Below are positions 9,180-19,483 of a stretch of DNA of 64,000 nt, one piece after another. Position 1 is the stretch's first letter. The number at the start of each line of letters is the position of its first letter. The notes beneath the pieces were generated by a model that saw only the letters and a list, made by a program, of their open reading frames with translations, did not search any database and had not been told where the DNA came from. A program made the position numbers and the translations under genes. This stretch comes from Chromohalobacter canadensis (GTDB lineage: Bacteria > Pseudomonadota > Gammaproteobacteria > Pseudomonadales > Halomonadaceae), in assembly GCF_034479555.1 (NCBI RefSeq), contig NZ_CP140151.1, positions 1,426,001-1,490,000 of the forward strand, read 5' to 3'.

Positions 9180-10229
9180 ATGATGACAACAAAACATACG
9201 CTCGCCGGTCTCGTTCTCCTCAGCGGCATCACCCTGGCCAGCACGGGTCAGGCACAAGACACCGTGACGCTGCGCCTTCATCACTTCGCGGCGCCGACCA
9301 CGCCGGTTCAGACGCAGTATCTGGAACCCTGGGCGAAACGCATCGAGGAGCAGTCCGATGGCGCCATCAAGGTAGAGATATTCCCCGCCATGCAACTCGG
9401 TGGATCGGCCAGCTCGCTTTATGATCAGGCCAAGGATGGCGTCGTCGACATCGCCTGGACGCTTTTGAGCTACACGCCGAACCGCTTTCCGGAATCCGAA
9501 GCCTTCGATCAGCCCTTCCTGCCCACCACAGGTGAAGCCACCAGCATGGCGGCGCAAGAATTCGCCATGGAACATATGCAGGACGATTTCGAAGGCGTTC
9601 ATCCCCTCGCTGTCTTTGCCCATAGCCCAGGCAAGCTTCACACCAAGGATGTCAGCGTGCACGACATCGATGATATCGATGGCCTAGCCATTCGCGCTCC
9701 CTCGAAGACCATGAACCGCTATTTCACTCGGCTCGGCGCCAAGTCCGTGGGCATGCCCATGCCGCAGATCCCGGAAGCGATCTCGCGGGGCGTGATCGAC
9801 GGCCTGACGCTACCTTTTGAGAGCGCCTCCGCCTTGGGCGTGCTGGATGTCGCCCAGAACCACACCTTCTTCGATGGTGAGAATGGCCTGTACACGGCGA
9901 TGATGGTGCTGGCCATGAACCAGGACAAATACGACAGCCTGTCGCCCGAGCTGCAGGAGGTCATCGACAATAACGCCGGCATCCAGGAAGCTCAGCAAAT
10001 CGGCCACGTCATGGACGAGGCGGAGCAAGCCGCCATCGACGACATCGCCTCGCGCGGCGAGGGCCAGATGATCCATATCGCCGAGGCGGATCAGGATAAG
10101 TGGAAAGCGGCCGCCGACAAGACCATCGACGAGTGGATCGCAGGCATGGACGCAGAAGGCTACGACGGCCAGCAGCTCTACGATGACGCCAGCCAGCTCG
10201 TCGAAAAATACACCAAGCAAACGCAATAA
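9180..10229 (+). CDS. TRAP transporter solute-binding protein (DctP family), copy 2
   Basis: About 349 residues from the ATG at 9180 (a second ATG follows at 9183). GGAG at 9170 sets the start, and the in-frame ATG at 9120 only adds a non-signal leader. A signal peptide ends near TGQAQ. It has the same landmarks as copy 1 (LRLHHF, PAMQLGGSASSLYDQAKDG, FDQPFLPTTGEATS, HSPGKLHTK) and looks like a paralogue. It ends the ferulate cluster and has no permease of its own, so it probably uses the DctQM pair at 3066-4963, widening the range of acids taken up. Confidence 0.85.
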   Translation: MMTTKHTLAGLVLLSGITLASTGQAQDTVTLRLHHFAAPTTPVQTQYLEPWAKRIEEQSDGAIKVEIFPAMQLGGSASSLYDQAKDGVVDIAWTLLSYTPNRFPESEAFDQPFLPTTGEATSMAAQEFAMEHMQDDFEGVHPLAVFAHSPGKLHTKDVSVHDIDDIDGLAIRAPSKTMNRYFTRLGAKSVGMPMPQIPEAISRGVIDGLTLPFESASALGVLDVAQNHTFFDGENGLYTAMMVLAMNQDKYDSLSPELQEVIDNNAGIQEAQQIGHVMDEAEQAAIDDIASRGEGQMIHIAEADQDKWKAAADKTIDEWIAGMDAEGYDGQQLYDDASQLVEKYTKQTQ

Positions 10230-10309
10230 ACGCCCATGCGCGGGGCATATCGCCCCGCGCAGCATCCTGCCCGTAGCTCCCCTCTAGCCCCTTCCCGACC
10301 AAAGTCTAA

Positions 10310-10448
10310 GCTCTGTCTTAAAAATCGACGAGTGATGGCCAGACAAGGCAAAAATCGGCGAAAAAGCGGAGTTTACGCGGGGTAAATGAGCATTTTGAGT
10401 CGATTTTTAACGCCGTATGGGCGAGCGCAGGCATTTTTCAGACAAAGC
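10310..10448. repeat. Palindromic MITE-like intergenic element
   Basis: A 139-bp non-coding element bounded by imperfect inverted ends: GCTCTGTCTTAAAAATCG (10310-10327) and GCATTTTTCAGACAAAGC (10431-10448). Inside is a second inverted pair, AAAATCGAC (10320s) and GTCGATTTTT (about 10399-10408), around the core GGAGTTTACGCGGGGTAAAT. I believe similar 'gagtttac...gtaaatgagcatt' elements recur between genes in many gammaproteobacterial genomes, but that is from memory, and only one copy is in this window. It fills most of the gap between dctP copy 2 and the sugar kinase. Confidence 0.5.
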
Positions 10449-10576
10449 GTAGGTATGTTCGATTGTCGTGATGCCCTAGTGTTTCTATGATGGATCTTTC
10501 CCATCGACGATCGCTCGACCCGTCGCAACGCCGTGCCCTCGGCAATCGCTTTTGCAGATTCTTTCAGGACCTTTTC

Positions 10577-11542
10577 ATGAACGATGCCACTACACCGGAT
10601 ATCCTGACCTTCGGTGAAGCGATGACGCTGTTCATCGCCGAAACCTCCGGCGACCTGGCCGAGGTCGAGCGCTTCCAGCGGCGCATCGCCGGCGCCGATA
10701 CCAATGTCGCTATCGGTCTGGCACGGCTAGCCTTTCATGTCGCCTGGATCAGTCGCGTCGGTGACGATGGTTTTGGCACCTTCATTCGCCGCACACTCAA
10801 CGCCGAGGGGCTCGACTGCCGCTACCTGAGTACCGATACCGAGCATCCCACCGGCCTGGTCTTCAAGGAACGCGCCGAACACGGCGAGGATCCCAAGGTG
10901 GCCTATTATCGGCGCGGCAGTGCCGCCAGCCACCTGGGCATGGCCGACGTGCGCGATCTCGACTTCCAGGGGGTGCGCCACCTACATGCCACCGGCTTGC
11001 CCCCCGCGCTCTCACCGAGCACGCGCGAACTCGCCTTCCATATGCTGGAGCGCGCTCACCAGGCCGGTCTCACGATCAGCTTCGACCCCAACCTGCGGCC
11101 CTCGCTGTGGAACAGCGAAGCCGAGATGCGCGAAACCCTCAATGCACTGGCCGCACACGCCGACTGGGTATTGCCGGGGCTCGCCGAGGGACAGCGACTG
11201 ACCGGGCTCGACAACGCGCACGACATCGCCGGCTATTATCTCGATCAAGGCGCCACTGGCGTCATCATCAAGCTCGGCCCGGAAGGCAGCTACGTGCGCA
11301 CGGCAGACGATGCCGGCATGGTGAAGGGTGTGGCCGTATCCCGTGTTGTCGATACCGTGGGTGCCGGCGATGGTTTCGCAGTGGGCGTGATCAGCGCCTT
11401 GCTCGACGGGTGCTCGCCACGCCAGGCTGCACATCGCGGCAATCTCATCGGCGCCGAACAAGTTCAGGTCGTCGGCGATATGGAAGGCCTCCCACGCCGA
11501 GCTCGGCTGCGCGACCTGGAAGCCGCGCACCCACTGGCGTGA
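10577..11542 (+). CDS. kdgK: PfkB-family sugar kinase, probably 2-dehydro-3-deoxygluconokinase
   Basis: About 321 residues from the ATG at 10577, chosen because AGGACC precedes it and the family start (DILTFGEAM) follows at once; the longer frame from 10487 is not supported. It has the ribokinase/PfkB N-terminal motif (FQRRIAGADTNVAIGLARL) and the C-terminal signature with the catalytic base, DTVGAGDGFAVG. The closest type is KDG or 2-keto-gluconate kinase. The following gene is a ketogluconate-reductase-type dehydrogenase, 39 bases downstream, which supports a role in keto-sugar-acid use. Exact substrate unproven. Confidence 0.75.
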   Translation: MNDATTPDILTFGEAMTLFIAETSGDLAEVERFQRRIAGADTNVAIGLARLAFHVAWISRVGDDGFGTFIRRTLNAEGLDCRYLSTDTEHPTGLVFKERAEHGEDPKVAYYRRGSAASHLGMADVRDLDFQGVRHLHATGLPPALSPSTRELAFHMLERAHQAGLTISFDPNLRPSLWNSEAEMRETLNALAAHADWVLPGLAEGQRLTGLDNAHDIAGYYLDQGATGVIIKLGPEGSYVRTADDAGMVKGVAVSRVVDTVGAGDGFAVGVISALLDGCSPRQAAHRGNLIGAEQVQVVGDMEGLPRRARLRDLEAAHPLA

Positions 11543-11581
11543 CGATAATTTCCCTGCTTCATCCATGACCAGGAGCCACAC

Positions 11582-12559
11582 ATGACCAAACGCATCGTTG
11601 CCTTTCAGCGACTCAAGCCTCATCACCTCGAGCAGCTGCGCACCCACTTCCACGTCGATTACTTCGACACGCTGGAGGGCCCTGATGACCCCGCGTTTCG
11701 TGAAGCGCTGAGCGAAGCGCACGGCCTGCTGGGTGCCAGCTTGCCGATCACCTCCGAGCTGCTCGATGGCGCCCCGCACCTGGAAGCCATCTCGAGCATC
11801 TCGGTGGGGGTCGACAACTACCCCGTGGACGAGCTGACCCGGCGCAACATCCTGCTCTGTCACACCCCGGACGTGCTCACCGAAACCACCGCAGACACCG
11901 GCTTCCTGCTGATCATGGCCAGCGCCCGCCGCGCAGTGGAACTCGCCAACATGGTCAAGCAAGGCCAATGGACGAGCAGTATCGGCGAGTCGCACTTCGG
12001 CACCGACGTCCACGGCAAGACGCTGGGCATGGTCGGCTTCGGGCGCATTGGTCAGGCTATCGCGCGTCGCGGCGCACTGGGCTTCGGCATGCAAGTGCTC
12101 TACACCCATGCTTCGCCCAAGCCGGCCCTGGAAGAGGAACTCGGCGCCACACACTGCGAATTCGATACCTTGCTCGAGCAGGCCGACTTCGTCTGCGTCA
12201 ACGTGCCCCTGACCGCCGAGACCACTGGCTTGATCGACGCGGACGTGCTCAAGCGCATGAAGTCCTCGGCGATTCTGATCAATATCGCCCGCGGCAAGGT
12301 GGTCGACGAGGAAGCACTGATCGAGGCGCTCTCCAACGGCGAGATCCACGCCGCGGGGCTGGATGTCTTCGCTCAGGAGCCGCTGCCCGGCGACTCACCG
12401 CTCACGCGGATGGATAACGTCGTCACCCTACCGCACATCGGCTCGGCCACGCATGAAACGCGTGAGGCCATGGCCCAGCGCGCCGTCGACAACGTCATCG
12501 CCGCCCTCGAGGGCCAGCAACCGCCTAGCCCCTACAACGACGTCACACCGCGCGGCTGA
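11582..12559 (+). CDS. D-2-hydroxyacid dehydrogenase (2-ketogluconate/glyoxylate reductase type)
   Basis: 325 residues of the NAD(P)-dependent D-isomer 2-hydroxyacid dehydrogenase family. Visible are the dinucleotide loop VGFGRIGQAIARR, the catalytic Arg in NIARGKVVDE, the Glu in the FAQEPLP region, and the His in LPHIGSAT. It resembles GhrB/TkrA, which reduce 2-ketogluconate, glyoxylate or hydroxypyruvate. It is preceded by AGGAGCC and follows the PfkB kinase closely, so the two are likely an operon for keto-sugar acids. Confidence 0.8.
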   Translation: MTKRIVAFQRLKPHHLEQLRTHFHVDYFDTLEGPDDPAFREALSEAHGLLGASLPITSELLDGAPHLEAISSISVGVDNYPVDELTRRNILLCHTPDVLTETTADTGFLLIMASARRAVELANMVKQGQWTSSIGESHFGTDVHGKTLGMVGFGRIGQAIARRGALGFGMQVLYTHASPKPALEEELGATHCEFDTLLEQADFVCVNVPLTAETTGLIDADVLKRMKSSAILINIARGKVVDEEALIEALSNGEIHAAGLDVFAQEPLPGDSPLTRMDNVVTLPHIGSATHETREAMAQRAVDNVIAALEGQQPPSPYNDVTPRG

Positions 12560-12725
12560 CGTCTCTCCCACACGACGCACGCGCCACGCCCCTTCACGCC
12601 TGCTCCTCTCGGTGCAGGCGTTTTCGATTCATGACCCGCACGCTTGAAACCTCGCACCCCGCCCCCAGTCAGTGTTCACTGACAGCAGCCTCAACGCTGC
12701 GCACTTTCCGATTCGGGAGCCATCC

Positions 12726-13484
12726 ATGTCCTCCAGCATTGCCCTCATCACTGGCGCCGGCCGAGGCCTCGGCCGTAGCATGGCGTTGCACCTCGCCGCC
12801 GCCGGCGTCGGCATCATCGGCACCTACCGCAGTCACCGCGACGACGCCCTGGCGGTCGCGCGCGAGATCGAGGCCGCCGGCGGCACAGCGGCGATGCTCA
12901 AACTCGATATTGGCGATAGCACCGCCTTCGCCGAGTTCAAGGACAACGTGGCGGACACGCTGGAAGATACCTTCGGCCGCACGGAGCTGGACGCCGTGGT
13001 TCACAATGCAGGCGAAGGGATTCTCGCGCCCTACGAAGAAACCACCGAGGACGATCTCGACGCCCTTTACCGCACCCATTTCAAAGGGCCATTCCTGCTC
13101 AGCCAAGCCCTGCTGCCGATGATCGCCCGTGGCGGGCGCATTCTGAACGTCTCCACTGCCGCCACGCGCTTCGTGCTGGACAATCACTGCGCCTACTCGG
13201 CAATGAAGAGCGCACTGGAGGTGACCACGCGCTATATGGCCAAGGAACTCGGCGAGCGCCGGATCACGGTCAACGCCATCGCCCCCGGCGCCGTGGAAAC
13301 CGACTTCGCCGGTGGCGCAGTCCGCGATGATCCAGCGCTCAATGCCCACTTCCGCTCGATCACGCCACTAGGGCGCACCGCCAAGCCGGATGATATCGGT
13401 GCTGCAGTCGCGAGCCTGCTGTCGAGCGATTTCGGCTGGCTCAACGGCGAACGCATCGAACTCACCGGCGGGCAATCGCTTTGA
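12726..13484 (+). CDS. Short-chain dehydrogenase/reductase (SDR)
   Basis: 252 residues from the ATG at 12726, supported by GGGAGCC just upstream; the upstream ATG at 12672 has no such site. Classical SDR motifs are present: TGAGRGLG cofactor loop at the N-terminus, NAG, catalytic Ser in NVSTAATR, YSAMK (Tyr/Lys) and the PGAVETDF segment. It is cytoplasmic and NAD(P)-dependent. Its position after the keto-sugar-acid genes suggests a sugar-alcohol or keto-acid oxidoreductase role, but the sequence alone does not decide. Confidence 0.75.
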   Translation: MSSSIALITGAGRGLGRSMALHLAAAGVGIIGTYRSHRDDALAVAREIEAAGGTAAMLKLDIGDSTAFAEFKDNVADTLEDTFGRTELDAVVHNAGEGILAPYEETTEDDLDALYRTHFKGPFLLSQALLPMIARGGRILNVSTAATRFVLDNHCAYSAMKSALEVTTRYMAKELGERRITVNAIAPGAVETDFAGGAVRDDPALNAHFRSITPLGRTAKPDDIGAAVASLLSSDFGWLNGERIELTGGQSL

Positions 13485-13490
13485 ACGCTC

Positions 13491-13518
13491 CCCCCGGCCT
13501 TGCCATCACGGCCGGGGG
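13491..13518 (+). terminator. GC-rich hairpin after the SDR gene
   Basis: Nine-base arms CCCCCGGCC / GGCCGGGGG with a ten-base loop, starting six bases after the SDR stop. There is no clear T-run after it, so it is either a weak intrinsic terminator or an mRNA-stabilising stem. Confidence 0.45.
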
Positions 13519-13647
13519 CAACTAAAGTTCTAGGAAGAGTTTAAAAACGCCGTTCGTAAACTTGGCGCGTTTTCTCAAGACTGGGCGTCGCCTGCCGATA
13601 TTTGGGACAATGAACGGTTTCATCCACTACGCCCTCGAGGCTCCACC

Positions 13648-14325
13648 ATGTCTCATCCGCTGTGCCTGCTATTCGACTGCGATGGCACTCTGGTCGATAG
13701 CGAACCCCTTCTCGCCGATGTCATGGCCAATGTCCTGACCCGTGCCGGATTACCCTTCGCCGCATCCCAATACATGGAAGAGTTTCGAGGCGTCAGATTC
13801 GCCAACATCGTCGCCGAGCTGGAGCGCCGTTTCGGTGCTCTGAATGACGCCACTCGAGATGCCGCCGAGGCGGAGTTGCGCCATACCATGCAGGCGCGTA
13901 TGAGCACCGAGTTGCAGCCGATTCCGGGGATCCGCGAGGCGCTCGACCAGCTCACCGAACACCCACGCTGCGTGGCCTCCAACGGCCCGGAGCACAAGAT
14001 TCGCCGCGCCCTCGACAGTACGGGTCTGCGCGCCTATTTCGGGGACCGCCTCTACAGCGGCTACACCATCGAACGCTGGAAGCCCGATCCCGAGCTGTTC
14101 CTGCATGCCGCGCGTGCGATGGGTGTCACACCTGAACACTGCGTGGTCATCGACGATGCCGATGTGGGCGTCGCGGCCGGTCTGGCGGCAGGGATGCGCA
14201 CGATCCACATCAACCGCTTCCCTGAACGCGAGACGACTCCCGAGGGCGCTATCGCCTTGCACCATATGCGCGACCTACCCAGTGCCGTGGCACGTTTGGA
14301 ACAGTTGGAAGCCGTGCTCCACTAA
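13648..14325 (+). CDS. HAD-superfamily phosphatase (YieH/phosphogluconate phosphatase-like)
   Basis: 225 residues, HAD subfamily IA. Motif I is LLFDCDGTLVDSEP (nucleophile Asp and acid/base Asp), motif II the S in VASNGPEHK, motif III the Lys in WKPDPELF, motif IV CVVIDDADVGV. A cap domain lies at about 15-85. It is a small-molecule phosphatase; E. coli YieH-type enzymes remove phosphate from 6-phosphogluconate. The neighbours (kinase and reductase of keto-sugar acids) fit a sugar-acid phosphate, but the substrate is inferred only. Confidence 0.75.
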   Translation: MSHPLCLLFDCDGTLVDSEPLLADVMANVLTRAGLPFAASQYMEEFRGVRFANIVAELERRFGALNDATRDAAEAELRHTMQARMSTELQPIPGIREALDQLTEHPRCVASNGPEHKIRRALDSTGLRAYFGDRLYSGYTIERWKPDPELFLHAARAMGVTPEHCVVIDDADVGVAAGLAAGMRTIHINRFPERETTPEGAIALHHMRDLPSAVARLEQLEAVLH

Positions 14326-14415
14326 CCCCACCGATTGGCGTCGAGCGATATCGTGCCTATCGACATGGCGCGTTATCATGGGCGTCTCTCGACACATCGA
14401 TTCAGGGAGGCGTGC

Positions 14416-14790
14416 ATGGCTTCGCTTCAGGACCAGTTACGCGGACGGGTATACTCCACCGAACACGGCGAGACCTGCCCCGAGTGCCGGGCACCGCTCG
14501 CCGAGTGTCGCTGTGCCGAGGCGGCGGAGGAAGAACGCCTGGCGAGCCTCGATGGCATCGTCCGCCTGCGCCGGGAGACCAAGGGCCGCAAGGGCAAAGG
14601 CGTGACCCTGGTCGAAGGCGTGCCGCTCAAGACCGACGCGCTCAAGCCCCTGGCCAAGGCGCTTAAGCAACGTTGTGGTACCGGCGGCGCCATCAAGGAT
14701 GGCATCATCGAGATTCAAGGCGATCAGCGCGACACGCTCAAGGCTGAGCTGGAGGCGCGCGGCTATCGCGTCAAATTGGCCGGCGGTTGA
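14416..14790 (+). CDS. yciH: SUI1/YciH family translation factor
   Basis: 124 residues from the ATG at 14416, which has GGGAGG upstream; the longer frame from 14335 lacks one. The N-terminus has four Cys (TCPECRAPLAECRC) that probably bind a metal, followed by the SUI1/eIF1-like domain with GRKGKGVTLVEGVPL and GTGGAIKDGIIEIQGDQR. YciH-type proteins act in start-codon selection and stress translation. It is a single gene between the HAD phosphatase and a lipoprotein gene. Confidence 0.85.
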   Translation: MASLQDQLRGRVYSTEHGETCPECRAPLAECRCAEAAEEERLASLDGIVRLRRETKGRKGKGVTLVEGVPLKTDALKPLAKALKQRCGTGGAIKDGIIEIQGDQRDTLKAELEARGYRVKLAGG

Positions 14791-14841
14791 ACGCTCCGTC
14801 GGCTGCTTTCCCTTTCCCTTTCCCTGTGCGAGGAGACCCTC

Positions 14842-15249
14842 ATGTCCTTGCCTAATGTACCGCGCGGCCTGCATGCCGTACTCACCGGCTTGTTGCTGCT
14901 TGGTCTCGTAGGCTGCGCCAGTGGCCCTGATTTCAACACGCTCGATGCCCGGGTCACCTTCGATCAACCGCCCGAGCTGTCGGACGATGCCATTCTCGAT
15001 GTCACGCTGAAGGATAGCGACGACAACGCCACCGTGGCGGAAAGCCGCTATACGCAGTTCGACACCACCGCGACCGAGGCCACGCTGCAATACGACCAAG
15101 GCGCCATCGAGGCGGCACATACGTACGTCTTGCAGGCCGAAGTGCGCGACCAAGGACGGCTGACTCATCTCAACCGCGAGCGCGTCGAAGTCTTCAACGG
15201 CGAGACCGGCACCACACCGACCGTGACACTGGAGCCCGCTTCACCTTAA
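14842..15249 (+). CDS. YbaY-type outer-membrane lipoprotein
   Basis: 135 residues with a lipoprotein signal (hydrophobic GLLLLGLVG followed by Cys in the lipobox LVGCAS near residue 26). The remainder resembles the YbaY/YscW-like beta-sandwich lipoprotein domain: 'RVTFDQPPELSDDAILDVTL' start and a C-terminal strand ending in the VTLEPAS tail. Proteins of this group sit in the envelope and have no defined enzyme activity. GAGGAGACC precedes the start. Confidence 0.65.
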   Translation: MSLPNVPRGLHAVLTGLLLLGLVGCASGPDFNTLDARVTFDQPPELSDDAILDVTLKDSDDNATVAESRYTQFDTTATEATLQYDQGAIEAAHTYVLQAEVRDQGRLTHLNRERVEVFNGETGTTPTVTLEPASP

Positions 15250-15288
15250 TGAGTGAGCGACGCGGACGCGCAGCGATACCCGGCGCGG

Positions 15289-16170
15289 CTAAGTGCTGGC
15301 CGCCGGGGCCCGGGACGAAACCTCATCGGCAGGCGTCACGACTGTCAGGTGACGCAGCGCGGCCTCCAGCGTCTCGCCCACCGACGCTTCGACCTTGAGG
15401 CTGAACAGCGCGTCGGCGCGCGTGCGCCCCATGTTGATGCAGGCCATCGGCTTGCCCAACTCCGCCGCTCGCCGCGCGAAGCGATAGCCCGAATAAACCA
15501 TCAGCGACGAGCCTACCACCAGCATCGCATCGGCGCGTTCAAGCGCAGCGAATGCCGCGTCCACGCGGGGGCGTGGCACGCTGTCGCCGAAAAACACCAC
15601 ATCGGGCTTGAAGATACCGTCACCGCAACGCGCGCAGGACAACAGCGAAAAATCGCTGAAGTCATCATGCGCCAGGTCGGCATCGCCATCCGGCCCGACG
15701 CTCGCCTCCAGGCCAGTCCAATGGGGGTTGAGACGCGTCAGGGCGGCGTGCACGGCATGGCGCATCTGGGTCGCTCCGCAGTGCATGCAGCGCACCACGT
15801 CGGCCTGGCCGTGCAGGTCGATCACACGCCGCGAGCCGGCGCGCTGGTGCAGCCCGTCGACATTCTGCGTAACCAACTGCTCGAGGCGTCCGGCACGCTC
15901 CAGCGCGGCCAGCGCATAGTGCCCACGTCCCGGACGCGCCTCGGATAGCGCCTGGAATCCCACCAGGCTACGCGCCCAGTAGCGGCGACGCGCGGTATCG
16001 CTATGCATGAACGTCTGATGCGTCATCGGCGGCGAGCGTTTCCAGGCGCCCTGCTCATCACGATAGTCAGGGATACCGCTATCGGTACTCATTCCGGCGC
16101 CTGTGAGCACGAACAACCGCGAATGATGAGAAAGAAAGGTCGCCAAAGACGACGCTGAGGAATCGGACAT
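15289..16170 (-). CDS. Sir2-family NAD-dependent protein deacylase
   Basis: 293 residues from the ATG at 16170 (GGAGATC upstream; the 16251 start has none). Sirtuin motifs: GAGMSTDSGIPDYR near residue 24, TQNVDGLHQRAG, catalytic His in VIDLHGQ, two Cys pairs (CMHCG and CARCG) that bind zinc, and VVFFGDSVP. It resembles the larger class II bacterial sirtuins rather than E. coli CobB. It removes acyl groups from protein lysines using NAD. It faces the lipoprotein gene convergently. Confidence 0.85.
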   Translation of the reverse strand: MSDSSASSLATFLSHHSRLFVLTGAGMSTDSGIPDYRDEQGAWKRSPPMTHQTFMHSDTARRRYWARSLVGFQALSEARPGRGHYALAALERAGRLEQLVTQNVDGLHQRAGSRRVIDLHGQADVVRCMHCGATQMRHAVHAALTRLNPHWTGLEASVGPDGDADLAHDDFSDFSLLSCARCGDGIFKPDVVFFGDSVPRPRVDAAFAALERADAMLVVGSSLMVYSGYRFARRAAELGKPMACINMGRTRADALFSLKVEASVGETLEAALRHLTVVTPADEVSSRAPAAST

Positions 16171-16318
16171 CGTGATCTCCCGGGCAAAGCCGATACTCCA
16201 TGATACAACCGGCGTCCCACGTCGCGACAAGCGCCCATCGCTCATCGGCATCGCCGTTCCCCGGCAAGCTAGCTAGAATGAGCGTTCATGCAACACGTTC
16301 TCGACCAGGATGACCGTG

Positions 16319-17218
16319 ATGGCTTGGCTGGAATACGTACTACCGATCATTTTTCTCGCCCCGCTCGGCGCCACCGCGCTAGTAGTGCTGGCACTGCGCC
16401 ACCTGGAAGACGGGGCACTGGTATCGCCCTATGACGGACGCACACTGCGCGAGTCCGCGCAGTCGCTACGCGACCGACTCGACCGCGCCTATGCTGCGCT
16501 CTTCCTGGATGGCGCGTTGGGCCCCATCATCACCCTGGCGCCGTTGGTCTACGGCATGGGCCGCATGCTATTCGCCAATCGTCACAGTTGGCTGGAGTGG
16601 GCACTTTACGGGCTTTTGACCACCTTATTGGCGTTGGTGCTGTGCTTTCGCTTGATTCGCGACGTGCAGCGCATTCGGCGCCTCAAGCTAGGATTGGCCT
16701 GCGAACTGGCAGTCGGCCAGGAGCTGGAGCGTTTGATCCGCCCCGAGGCGCACCCGTATTGCGTGTTCCATGACGTGCCCACCGACAGCACCACCATCGA
16801 CCACGTCGTGGTCACCCCGCACGGCATCTTCGTGGTCCAGGTCAGCGCCCGCACACCGCCGCTGGACATCGCCGGCGCGCCGCGCACCACGGTCGCGGTC
16901 TCCGGCCAACGGTTGCGCTTCCCCGGCTGGAGCGAGCGTCAATCGTTGGCCCATACGCAACTGGCCACGGCCTGGTGTCGCCAATGGCTGGCGCGACGCT
17001 CGCTGGGCGATGTCGCCGTGCAGGGTGTTCTGGTCCTGCCTGGCTGGGAGGTAGAGATCGAAAAAGCTCCCACCGGGCTGATGGTCGTCAACGGCGAAGG
17101 GCTCGCCGCTCTACTCGACGGCACCCCGCTCAAACCCATTAATGACGACGTGCACCACCACGTAGTGCAGGCACTCGATCAGCGCGTCAAACGCGCCGAG
17201 CCTCGCGCTGCCCCTTGA
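16319..17218 (+). CDS. Membrane protein with NERD (nuclease-related) domain
   Basis: About 299 residues from the ATG at 16319, where AGGA is eight bases upstream; the ATG at 16310 overlaps that site and is less likely. There is an N-terminal membrane span (about 5-25) and two spans around 65-110, then a soluble domain starting at about 130 with GQELERLI, TTIDHVVVTPHGIFVVQVSA and later strands, which is the NERD fold. NERD domains resemble nucleases, but function is unknown for most; the active-site pattern (D in TIDH, Q in VVQV in place of the usual E-x-K) looks incomplete. Confidence 0.65.
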   Translation: MAWLEYVLPIIFLAPLGATALVVLALRHLEDGALVSPYDGRTLRESAQSLRDRLDRAYAALFLDGALGPIITLAPLVYGMGRMLFANRHSWLEWALYGLLTTLLALVLCFRLIRDVQRIRRLKLGLACELAVGQELERLIRPEAHPYCVFHDVPTDSTTIDHVVVTPHGIFVVQVSARTPPLDIAGAPRTTVAVSGQRLRFPGWSERQSLAHTQLATAWCRQWLARRSLGDVAVQGVLVLPGWEVEIEKAPTGLMVVNGEGLAALLDGTPLKPINDDVHHHVVQALDQRVKRAEPRAAP

Positions 17219-17259
17219 ACGACTCATGCTGAGGCGTCGTTTTCGCGCGCGTCGGCACC

Positions 17260-17364
17260 TCACCCAGCGTCACTCGCCAGCACCTCCATGACCACGATGG
17301 TCAGGGTGACGCTCCAGCCGGCCACCACCAAGACGACGCTATCCAGCCAGGTAAACTCGCTCAC
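17260..17364 (-). CDS. Possible 34-residue membrane peptide
   Basis: A short frame beginning with GTG at 17364, preceded by GGGGAAGGGG at five bases. The product is a single hydrophobic helix (LDSVVLVVAGWSVTLTIVVM) with an acidic tail. Codon use is like the neighbours. Nothing else is known; it could be a chance frame. It lies in the 784-base gap between the NERD gene and the porin gene. Confidence 0.35.
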   Translation of the reverse strand: MSEFTWLDSVVLVVAGWSVTLTIVVMEVLASDAG

Positions 17365-19376
<2,012 letters not shown>

Positions 19377-19432
19377 TCGCACGGCGGGCCGCCGCCCGCC
19401 GGCAACGCTAGTCTAGCTGTTTCGATCCTTGA

Positions 19433-19465
19433 GGCCCCGTCGCATCGATGACGGGGCCGCTTTTG
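19433..19465 (+). terminator. Intrinsic terminator/attenuator between lamB and malM
   Basis: Arms GGCCCCGTC / GACGGGGCC with an eight-base loop followed by GCTTTTG. It stands 57 bases after the lamB stop and just before malM, so malM expression would be lower than lamB or depend on read-through. The same arm sequence is used in the terminator after glnA (27495-27520). Confidence 0.65.
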
Positions 19466-19483
19466 CATTCGGGAGTTCATCGC

